Shown one piece after another: positions 57,937-64,000 of a DNA stretch of 64,000 nt. Position 1 is the stretch's first letter. The number at the start of each line of letters is the position of its first letter. The position numbers and the translations under genes are program-made. This DNA comes from Gemmatimonadota bacterium (lineage in GTDB: Bacteria > Gemmatimonadota > Gemmatimonadetes > Gemmatimonadales > GWC2-71-9). The stretch spans positions 124,001-188,000 of the forward strand of contig JADKJZ010000003.1 of NCBI GenBank assembly GCA_016720805.1. Reading direction: 5' to 3'. The notes beneath the pieces are model-generated. The model had not been told where the DNA came from. It saw only the letters and a list, made by a program, of their open reading frames with translations, and ran no database searches.

Positions 57937-58188
57937 ATGCCGACGGTCCTCAAGACGGCCGGCTTCATCATCCGGGTCCATGGACCGCCGCGCGAGCATC
58001 CGCCCCCGCATGTCCATGTCGAACGCGGTCACGATGAGCTCGTCGTCATCCGACTCGGGACGGCGACGTCACCACCCTCCGTTTGGGCGGTGTACCGGAT
58101 GCGGAATGTCGATGTGCTTCGGGCGTTCCGCTTGGTCGAAACCCATCATGCGCTGATCGACGCGGCGTGGAGGAGGCTGCATGGCTAG
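57937..58188 (+). CDS. DUF4160 protein (toxin-antitoxin-like pair, first gene)
   Basis: 83 residues. The family signature is GFIIRVHGPPREHPPPHVHV, with the HxPPHxHV pattern, then VIRLGTATSPPSVWAVYRMR and VETHHALIDAAWRRLHG. DUF4160 proteins are small, and nearly always paired with a DUF2442 gene, as here; the pair is suspected to be a toxin-antitoxin module but biochemical proof is thin. The next gene overlaps it by eight bases. Confidence 0.88.
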   Translation: MPTVLKTAGFIIRVHGPPREHPPPHVHVERGHDELVVIRLGTATSPPSVWAVYRMRNVDVLRAFRLVETHHALIDAAWRRLHG

Positions 58189-58609
58189 AGCTCGAGCGTC
58201 AGACGCCGACATCCTCGCGCAGATCCCGGCGGCGCGGCGGCGAGCGCGTGCCGGGCAGCCCGTCGCCGCAGAGGCACACTACGACCGCGCCAGGCGGTGT
58301 CTCCGGATCGGGCTCACGAATGGCACCGTGCTGTCAGTGCCGATCGAACTCGTGCCACCACTCCGACATGCGACCGACCGGGAGTTGGCCGATGTGACGG
58401 TCGGCGTCGCCGGGGTGAGTCTTCGCTGGGATCGCCTGGACGAGGACCTGGGTCTCTCGGCGCTCGCGCAACTGGCCCTCGGTCGCGGGCTCCTCCTGCG
58501 TGCCTCCGGCGCGGCCGGCGGTGCCGCGCGAACCACCGCCAAGGCTCAAGCCTCCCGTGCCAACGGCGCACTCGGTGGGCGGCCGCGCAAGACCGCCAGC
58601 TCGGGGTGA
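58181..58609 (+). CDS. DUF2442 protein (partner of DUF4160)
   Basis: 142 residues. The DUF2442 core is ARRCLRIGLTNGTVLSVPIE, LVPPLRHATDRELADVTVGV, GVSLRWDRLDEDLGLSAL. An Ala/Arg-rich C-terminal tail (KAQASRANGALGGRPRKTAS) is basic and could bind nucleic acid. Its ATG overlaps the DUF4160 gene by eight bases. Role inferred only from the family pairing. Confidence 0.88.
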   Translation: MARARASDADILAQIPAARRRARAGQPVAAEAHYDRARRCLRIGLTNGTVLSVPIELVPPLRHATDRELADVTVGVAGVSLRWDRLDEDLGLSALAQLALGRGLLLRASGAAGGAARTTAKAQASRANGALGGRPRKTASSG

Positions 58610-59185
58610 GTGACGTGAGGAGCAAATGCCGGACTGGGCGCCCCCAACTCCCGCCCCCGCGGCACTTACGCACCCTCCAACTTCCCCCGTCAAACCTCCA
58701 GAATCCTGGTCCGGACGCCGATCTCGCCGCATCGCACGACCATTGCTTTCGAATTCACGACCAACAATCCGTTCACCACGACCAACTCACGACGCCTCAC
58801 GAGCAACTCTGACCTCACCAGGACCGACTTCCTCCTCACCAACACCAACATCGACCTCACCGGGACCATCAGCGGGTCGTTGACCTGCATCTCGGCGCTT
58901 GCAGCCTCCCGCCGGAAATTTCCAACGGCAACTTCGACCTGTCAGCCTCCAACAATCGATCGTGCAACGCCAGCTCACGCCGCATTGGGAGCATCTTGCG
59001 GCGTGCTGCCTCCAACACTTGACTCACCACCACCAACATTTCGTTGATCGGGGGGTGTTTCTCGAGGCGGAAGGGGCTGTTTCCGGGGGGCCGGGTCGTG
59101 GGGCGGGTGGCGCCTCACACGCTCCTGCCACCTCCTATACTTCGTCACTCCGCTCGTCCGCCGCTCCCCCGGCCACGGAATCCCG
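58610..59185. other. Gene-free spacer with ACC/CTC-rich imperfect repeats
   Basis: No gene is recognised. Between about 58740 and 58880 a short unit related to CTCACCAGGACCGACTTC recurs imperfectly every 15-21 bases on the plus strand (ACCTCACC, CTCACCAACACCAAC, GACCTCACCGGGACC). One frame across it reads SDLTRTDFLLTNTNIDLTGT, which recalls pentapeptide-repeat or beta-helix proteins, but stops and the lack of a start on either side argue against a working gene. A TATACTTCG box at about 59137 precedes the next propeller gene. Confidence 0.55.
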
Positions 59186-60301
59186 ATGCCCCATCTCCGC
59201 CCCGGTGCTTGGCTCACACTCGTCGGCCTCCTATCAGCATGCGCCGGCGAACCTCCCGCCCCCGTGCCGCCTCCGGCGACTTCGGCCCTGCTCCCCCGCC
59301 TGGTGCCCGTCGCGTTCACCCCCGCCGAGGATGCGCCGCCGTTCACCACCGCCGATCGCTTCGCGCTCGGCCCCAAGGGCGATGTCGCGCTCCCGATGGC
59401 ACAGGGTAGCGAACGGATGCTCGGCATCTTCGATTCGACCGGAGCCATGCGCACCACGGCAGGCGTCTCGGGCGAGGGCCCGGGTGAGCTGCGCATCCCG
59501 ACCCCAGCGGTCTTCGAAGAGGATGGCCTGATCATCAGCGACATGGGGCTGCCACGGGTCGTCACCTTCGACCCGCAAAACGGCAAGGTGATCGCGACCA
59601 CGCCCATTTCGCAGCCGATTCCGATTCTCGGTGCCTTCGGTGCCCGACTTCTCATGGCGGTCCCGACTGCAACTGGACTGATGCTGCCGGGGTGGCATAT
59701 GCCAGGCGATGCGGACTTCACGCCGCTCGTCTCGCCGAGCGACAGCTTCGTCGTGACACGCTTTGCGCCAGCGGCCGACACGCGCCTGTCGCCACTCGCC
59801 ACGCTCGGCGCCTGGCGTGGCGGCGTGCTCGTCGCCGACGGAAGAGGCTACGCCATCGGCGTCTATGACGGCACCGGCCGCTTCTTGCGCGCGTTGACGC
59901 GCGAGGTCGCGCCCCGATTCGCGACGCCCACGATGATCACCGCGTTCCAGCGACGCGCCGAGGCATACCGTGGCCCTGATGGAAAGGCGCACAGCCCCGC
60001 CCGCATCACCGCCGATGTCGACAAATTCCGTGCTGCGCAGCAGCCGCACTTTGTCCACTCGTCACCGCTGCGCGAGGATCGTCTTGGTCGCATCTGGATC
60101 GTCGGGATGGAGGGCGACTCCGCCTTCGCCGATCTCTTCACCCCGACCGGTCAGATCGGGCACCTCGGCATCGCCTGTCCCGCCTTCACCGGGCGCTGGT
60201 CCCTCAATGGCGAGTGGCTGGCGCTACTCTGCGATGCGCCAGCGGCGTCAGATCGGGGTGCGGTGCTGCAGTTGTACCGGATCGTGGAGTCCGGGGCCTA
60301 G
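59186..60301 (+). CDS. 6-bladed beta-propeller lipoprotein (paralogue 11)
   Basis: 371 residues. Lipobox LLSAC-AGE. Motif GVSGEGPGEL at about residue 94, with Val and Leu at positions usually Arg and Phe. Blades: FALGPKGDVALPMAQGSERM, LIISDMGLPRVVTFDPQNGK, GVLVADGRGYAIGVYDGTGR and RIWIVGMEGDSAFADLFTPT. A Cys pair near the end (GIACPAFTG and LALLCDAP) may be a disulfide. It stands directly before paralogue 12 (the GTG start of that gene touches the stop). Confidence 0.83.
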   Translation: MPHLRPGAWLTLVGLLSACAGEPPAPVPPPATSALLPRLVPVAFTPAEDAPPFTTADRFALGPKGDVALPMAQGSERMLGIFDSTGAMRTTAGVSGEGPGELRIPTPAVFEEDGLIISDMGLPRVVTFDPQNGKVIATTPISQPIPILGAFGARLLMAVPTATGLMLPGWHMPGDADFTPLVSPSDSFVVTRFAPAADTRLSPLATLGAWRGGVLVADGRGYAIGVYDGTGRFLRALTREVAPRFATPTMITAFQRRAEAYRGPDGKAHSPARITADVDKFRAAQQPHFVHSSPLREDRLGRIWIVGMEGDSAFADLFTPTGQIGHLGIACPAFTGRWSLNGEWLALLCDAPAASDRGAVLQLYRIVESGA

Positions 60302-61438
60302 GTGGCGGAATCGAGCATGGACCCGTCCACGGGCAGTGCGCGACGACGCTTCTTCAGGCCGAGCCGCGCGGCAGCGTTGCTCTTCGTGGGAGTCATCGGT
60401 TGCAGCGACGGCAGACGCATTGCGCCCGTACTCCCAGACGCCGACCTCACCTCGACGCCACTCTTCGTCCTCGAGGAAGTCCCCAACGCCCCGCTCGGCG
60501 ACTTCTCCTCCCTCCTCCGCTGGCGCGACGGGTGGGTGCTCGCCGACGGGACCAATCAGCAGATTGTCCTCTTCGACAGCACTGGTCATCGACTCGGCAG
60601 TCTGGGAAGGCCAGGGGCAGGGCCAGGCGAATTCCGCCGACTGGGTCCGCTCGCCCTGCTCGATGACACCACGATCATCGCGCTCGATATCGATCTGCAA
60701 CGACTCTCTCGCTGGGACCTGGTCAAACGCGGACAGGTCGGCATCGAACGGGCGGTCAGCGCCCCGAATGTTCCCACGCTGCTCCTCCATCGGGCCGATG
60801 GCATCCTGATCGGCGACATCTATGCCAAGGACCTCTTCAGTCTTGAACTGGTCGATTCCGTCACGCTTGCGCCGATCCGTCGGGCCGCCAAGGCGCCGGG
60901 GCTCTATCACGCCTCTCCCTACGTGGCAGGGTCGTTTGCGAGCGTCTCGGTTGTGCCCACCGGAGATTCGCTTCTGATCGGTTGGCAACTCGTCGATTCC
61001 ATGCAGATGCTCGGTCCGTCACTCGAGCCGGGGCGCATGATCTCAGTGCCCGTATCTCGTCGGCGCGGCTCGCCGCCGGACCTTATTCAGCGAGGGAAGA
61101 ACTATGGGGATGTGGTCGGGATGATTCCGCACACGTCGCTGATGAGTCGCCTTGGGCTCCTCGCCGACGGTCGCATTGGTGTCATTCACGTCGACCTGAT
61201 TCGGAAGGACAACGGCAAGGGAAGGACGCGCGCCGGCAGTCGGGAGGTGTGGCTGAGCGTGCTCGACCACACAGGAACGCCGCTGTGCGTCGACCAGCGC
61301 ATCGCGGCGCGCACCGAGGACGTCGTGCGCAGCTACTTCATTCGGGGGGAGCTGGTTGTGTTTCGAACGAGTGCGGACGACGGCATGACCCGGGTGTCGC
61401 GGGTGGAGGTGCCGGCCGAGTGCGGGGGCAGGCAGTAG
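60302..61438 (+). CDS. 6-bladed beta-propeller lipoprotein (paralogue 12)
   Basis: 378 residues from GTG 60302, immediately after the stop of paralogue 11; ATG 60317 is an alternative. Lipobox VGVIGC-SDG. Motif GRPGAGPGEF at about residue 103. Blades: LLRWRDGWVLADGTNQQIVL, LALLDDTTIIALDIDLQRLS, LLHRADGILIGDIYAKDLFS, LGLLADGRIGVIHVDLIRKD. The two genes surely share one transcript. The end (GMTRVSRVEVPAECGGRQ) differs from the usual YRI-type end. Confidence 0.84.
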   Translation: MAESSMDPSTGSARRRFFRPSRAAALLFVGVIGCSDGRRIAPVLPDADLTSTPLFVLEEVPNAPLGDFSSLLRWRDGWVLADGTNQQIVLFDSTGHRLGSLGRPGAGPGEFRRLGPLALLDDTTIIALDIDLQRLSRWDLVKRGQVGIERAVSAPNVPTLLLHRADGILIGDIYAKDLFSLELVDSVTLAPIRRAAKAPGLYHASPYVAGSFASVSVVPTGDSLLIGWQLVDSMQMLGPSLEPGRMISVPVSRRRGSPPDLIQRGKNYGDVVGMIPHTSLMSRLGLLADGRIGVIHVDLIRKDNGKGRTRAGSREVWLSVLDHTGTPLCVDQRIAARTEDVVRSYFIRGELVVFRTSADDGMTRVSRVEVPAECGGRQ

Positions 61439-61468
61439 CGTTGGTCCGTTCTGCGAGCTTACGCGCCC

Positions 61469-62716
61469 CTACCCCCGCTCACTCACATCCAGCCGCACGA
61501 TGCTCTGCACGCCCATCTCGTTGGTCTCGATGCCCCAGATGGCGTTGCCGCGGACAGCGAGTGGACGGAACGTCGGCGGGAAGCGCACCGGACCGAGGTG
61601 CTGCCCCGCCTCGCTGAAGACCTCCCACACCGATGAACTGCCCCGCAACCCCTCCATCGTCAGCGCGGTGCCGCTCGCGCGCATCTCCGGGATGGTCAGG
61701 AAGCGCTGCACCATGATTGTGCCGAGGGGTCCCGGCCGCATGGCGATGAAGGTCGGGTAGAACTCCGCGAAGGAGATGTTGCCGAGGAGTGTTTCGATCA
61801 TCGAGGCCGGGGCGGGACCGTTCGTGGCGAACTGTTTCTCGAAGTAGTCGCGAACCGCGGTGCGCGCGGCGCTCTGGTCCTCCTTCGTGACCGGAGTTCG
61901 TGGCGCAACGAGGGAGACCTCGCGGGTGACCACGCCACCGTCGCCGTATTCCCGATAGGCAAAGCGATCGGGGTCGCCGACCACGAATCGCCCGGACGGA
62001 AGGGTGGTCCACGACGGCTCGCCCTGGAACAGCGTGATCTTCATGGTGGAGAGCCCGCCACGCGTATCGAGGACGCCGCCCCCGTGGATGGCGAGGATGG
62101 TATCGGGCGGGGTCGTGAGGCGGACGATGTAACTGATTGGAGTGGACGTGCTGTCCCCGTCCTGGGCCACGCGCTTCAGTTGCATCAGGACGACGCCGTC
62201 GGGCGTGATGCCCCACGTGACGGGGGCACCGCCGCGCAGGATCATTGGCTGATCAGTCCGGTGCGTGCCGCTGCTGTCGTAGAAGTGCAGCCGCTGGTTG
62301 CTGTTGTCGACCACCGCGATCGTCCCGTTGTCGGCCGCGAGCAGGTGCTTCACCCCCGGGCCAAGTTCTCCGGGGCCTTCCCCCGGGCCGGCAAAGGTGC
62401 GGAGCAGCGCGCCCGCAGGCGAGAACTTCAGGATCACTCGGCGATCGGCATCGATGGTGTAGACGTTCCCTGCGGGGTCGAGGGCCAGGTCGGTCAATTG
62501 GCCCAGTTGCGATTCTTCGGCGCCGCTGTCACCAGCGATGCGCAGCCCCTCGACCAGTGTCCACGGCCCGGAATCGGCGGCTGCTCGCGCAGGATTGCGG
62601 ACGAGCGTGACGCCGGCACTGTCCGACGTGCCGGCGGCATCACGAGAAGCGGTGCCGCAGGCGGTCAGGCATGCCGCGAGCAGGAGGATCGAGGGAACCG
62701 GGATGTGAGAGGGCAT
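61469..62716 (-). CDS. 6-bladed beta-propeller lipoprotein (paralogue 13)
   Basis: 415 residues. Lipobox CLTAC-GTA, followed by DSAGVTLVRNPA, the same RDSAG-type block as in paralogue 2. Motif GPGEGPGEL at about residue 107. Clear NHL-like blades: LTDLALDPAGNVYTIDADRR, LAADNGTIAVVDNSNQRLHF, VFSEAGQHLGPVRFPPTFRP, NAIWGIETNEMGVQSIVRLD. Convergent with paralogue 12 across about 30 bp. Confidence 0.86.
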   Translation of the reverse strand: MPSHIPVPSILLLAACLTACGTASRDAAGTSDSAGVTLVRNPARAAADSGPWTLVEGLRIAGDSGAEESQLGQLTDLALDPAGNVYTIDADRRVILKFSPAGALLRTFAGPGEGPGELGPGVKHLLAADNGTIAVVDNSNQRLHFYDSSGTHRTDQPMILRGGAPVTWGITPDGVVLMQLKRVAQDGDSTSTPISYIVRLTTPPDTILAIHGGGVLDTRGGLSTMKITLFQGEPSWTTLPSGRFVVGDPDRFAYREYGDGGVVTREVSLVAPRTPVTKEDQSAARTAVRDYFEKQFATNGPAPASMIETLLGNISFAEFYPTFIAMRPGPLGTIMVQRFLTIPEMRASGTALTMEGLRGSSSVWEVFSEAGQHLGPVRFPPTFRPLAVRGNAIWGIETNEMGVQSIVRLDVSERG

Positions 62717-62844
62717 GGGGGAGGATCGCGCTGAAATAGCGGGAGGGGAAGGGGTGGCTGTTTCGACGAGCTCCCATCGCTCGGGCTACGCCCGGGGGCG
62801 GGGAATGTCTCGCATTTGTTTGCCCCCTACCCACCTTGACCGAT

Positions 62845-62854
62845 TGTATATACA
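62845..62854. promoter_or_regulatory. Palindrome in front of brnT
   Basis: TGTATATACA is a perfect palindrome 15 bp before the brnT ATG, with TTGACC about eight bases before it. It overlaps the likely -10 region and could be the operator of the BrnT/BrnA complex. Confidence 0.5.
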
Positions 62855-62869
62855 TTCGCATGTTGCCGC

Positions 62870-63163
62870 ATGCAGTTCATCTGGGACGAGGCAAAGAGCG
62901 AACGCACGTATCGCGAGCGGGGTTTCGACTTCGCCTTCGCCACGTTGATCTTTGAGGGGCCAACGCTTGAGCGCGAGGATACGCGGCAGGATTACGGAGA
63001 GCGTCGGATGCTCGCCATCGGCATGGCGCAGGGCGTTGAGCTCACAGTCTGTTACACTGATCGCGTCACTACCACCGGGAGCATGATCCGGCGGATCGTG
63101 TCCGCCCGAAGGAGCCAATATCGTGAGCGCAAAGCGTACCACCAAGCCTTCGAAGGTCGCTGA
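62870..63163 (+). CDS. brnT: BrnT-family toxin
   Basis: 97 residues. Family pattern FIWDEAKSERTYRERGFDFA, ATLIFEGPTLEREDTRQDYG, ERRMLAIGMAQGVELTVCYT and RRIVSARRSQYRERKAY, with the conserved WDxxK opening and the basic RIISARxAxxxE-type end. BrnT is a RelE-fold ribonuclease that inhibits translation. The antitoxin gene overlaps its end by about 41 bases. Confidence 0.92.
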   Translation: MQFIWDEAKSERTYRERGFDFAFATLIFEGPTLEREDTRQDYGERRMLAIGMAQGVELTVCYTDRVTTTGSMIRRIVSARRSQYRERKAYHQAFEGR

Positions 63164-63458
63164 GCCTGCCCGGCGTGGCCGTGCCGACCTCGCACGACTC
63201 CGGGTGGTTCGCGATGCCGAGATCACCCGCACCAGCCCACGAGAACTCGCCGGATTGCCGGCAGACTTCTGGGCGGGCGCCGCAGTGGTCGAGCCGGTTG
63301 CCAAGCAGGCCATCTCCCTGCGGGTCGACGAGGACGTCCTGGCCTGGTTCCGGAGCCTCGGCCCGCGCTACCAAACCCGGATGAATGCGGTCCTTCGTTC
63401 CTACATGACTCAGACTGCCGCCCCCGCCCGGCGACGTCCGAAAAATGGGGCGGCGTAA
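63123..63458 (+). CDS. brnA: BrnA-family antitoxin
   Basis: 111 residues from GTG 63123. C-terminal ribbon-helix-helix part: AISLRVDEDVLAWFRSLGPR, YQTRMNAVLRSYM, the BrnA signature (VDxDVLxWF, YQxRxNAxLR). The N-terminal basic part (AKRTTKPSKVAEPARRGRAD) is longer than usual. It should bind BrnT and repress the pair's promoter at about 62845. Confidence 0.91.
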   Translation: MSAKRTTKPSKVAEPARRGRADLARLRVVRDAEITRTSPRELAGLPADFWAGAAVVEPVAKQAISLRVDEDVLAWFRSLGPRYQTRMNAVLRSYMTQTAAPARRRPKNGAA

Positions 63459-63509
63459 GGGGGCCCAACCCCCCGGCCTCACTGGCGCCCCACCCTCCGC
63501 CCCGTCGCA

Positions 63510-63516
63510 GTAGCTT
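63510..63516 (+). promoter_or_regulatory. GTAGCTT box upstream of propeller paralogue 14
   Basis: GTAGCTTCAACGGGTCTCCC, 31 bp before the ATG at 63548, preceded by CCACCCTCCGCCCCGTCGCA. It is almost the same as the sequence before paralogue 5 (37637), which supports a shared promoter type. Confidence 0.45.
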
Positions 63517-63547
63517 CAACGGGTCTCCCTCCCGTGAGCCCCGCAGC

Positions 63548-64000
63548 ATGCGCTCTCCCCTGATCCTGCTGCTCGTTGCGCTGCTCCTCGCCGGCTGTGC
63601 CGATCGCGCTGCTGACCCGCGCACCACGGCCGCGACTCCCGTCGTCGTCACCGGCACCGGTGACACGATTCCGATGCGCGAGACGCTCCGCGTCGGCGTC
63701 CTCGATGGCGACCCCAACTATCAGTTCGACCGCGTCCTCTGGCTGCTGGCGCGACGCGACGGCGGCGTCCTCGTCTATGATATGGCGTCGAACACCCAAG
63801 GCAAGCTGATCCGTCAGTACGACGCGCAGGGACGGTTCGTGCGCGTGATCGGCGGCCGCGGCGAGGGTCCCGGCGAGTACGACGATTTTCCCCAGGGGAC
63901 GCTGCTCGCCGATGGATCGCTGCTGATCGTGAGCCAGGGTCAGCAGCGCATCATGCGCTTCGACTCCGCAGGCAAGTTCACCGGCAGCTGGCCCGGGCCG
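63548..64000 (+). CDS. 6-bladed beta-propeller lipoprotein (paralogue 14), 3' end outside window
   Basis: At least 151 residues from ATG 63548 to the window end with no stop. Lipobox LLLAGC-ADR. Motif GRGEGPGEYDD at about residue 102. Blades: LARRDGGVLVYDMASNTQGK and LLADGSLLIVSQGQQRIMRF. The GTAGCTT box is 31 bp upstream. Confidence 0.88.
   Translation, partial: MRSPLILLLVALLLAGCADRAADPRTTAATPVVVTGTGDTIPMRETLRVGVLDGDPNYQFDRVLWLLARRDGGVLVYDMASNTQGKLIRQYDAQGRFVRVIGGRGEGPGEYDDFPQGTLLADGSLLIVSQGQQRIMRFDSAGKFTGSWPGP

Noticed and set aside
58690..58890. Minus-strand frame of 66 codons rich in Val/Leu/Arg
   Set aside because: Its regularity comes from the imperfect DNA repeats; no signal, start context or family match.

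Overview
The window is GC-rich, densely coded DNA from a Gram-negative-type bacterium and looks like Gemmatimonadota. The inference rests on a BamA/TamA-like outer-membrane protein, many lipoprotein signal peptides, a futalosine-pathway menaquinone enzyme, and above all the crowd of secreted '6-bladed beta-propeller' proteins sharing a G-x-G-(E/Q/A/T/G)-G-P-(G/S)-E motif. No 16S rRNA is present, so the phylum is an inference.

Layout. 1-6.6 kb: the end of a receiver/HD-GYP response regulator, then a translationally coupled trio of secreted repeat proteins (FG-GAP/LVIVD, YncE-like, VCBS). 6.7-10.8 kb: MqnD-like enzyme, zinc-ribbon protein, BamA-like barrel. 10.9-13.2 kb: a copper-delivery/cytochrome oxidase assembly group (CopC-like, SCO, PCuAC, CtaG). 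13.2-22.6 kb: tRNA-Cys, an MFS exporter and many small housekeeping or unknown genes, including a DNA glycosylase, a MOSC protein, and a TetR regulator divergent from a barrel-like gene. 22.6-41.6 kb: propeller genes interleaved with VOC proteins, an ECF sigma/anti-sigma-like pair, an esterase, membrane proteins and a duplicated secreted protein flanking a propeller gene. 41.7-43.6 kb: a propeller gene broken by an IS3-family element. 43.7-47.0 kb: a single-chain type IIG/IIL-like restriction-modification protein. 47.2-53.1 kb: a LuxR-type regulator, a small secreted Cys-containing peptide, a frameshifted redoxin-like gene and three propeller genes. 55.7-58.6 kb: cupin/MarR, RelE-like/XRE and DUF4160/DUF2442 pairs separated by partly repeated spacers. 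59-64 kb: four more propeller genes and a BrnT/BrnA module.

The strongest themes are: (1) at least fourteen propeller paralogues (one broken, one cut by the window end) in 47 kb; (2) a set of intergenic arrays with a strict 7-bp period but several unrelated unit sequences, which repeatedly supply the stop or start codon of the adjoining gene; (3) a long-armed inverted repeat (arms related to TCATCCCGAGCGCAGCGAGG) present four times plus a decayed copy; (4) a recurrent G-T-A-n-C-T-T box in front of many genes that may be the local -10 promoter element; and (5) a secreted-peptide/redoxin/propeller locus reminiscent of peptide-export loci in Bacteroidetes. All functional links for the propellers are inference; their substrate is unknown.
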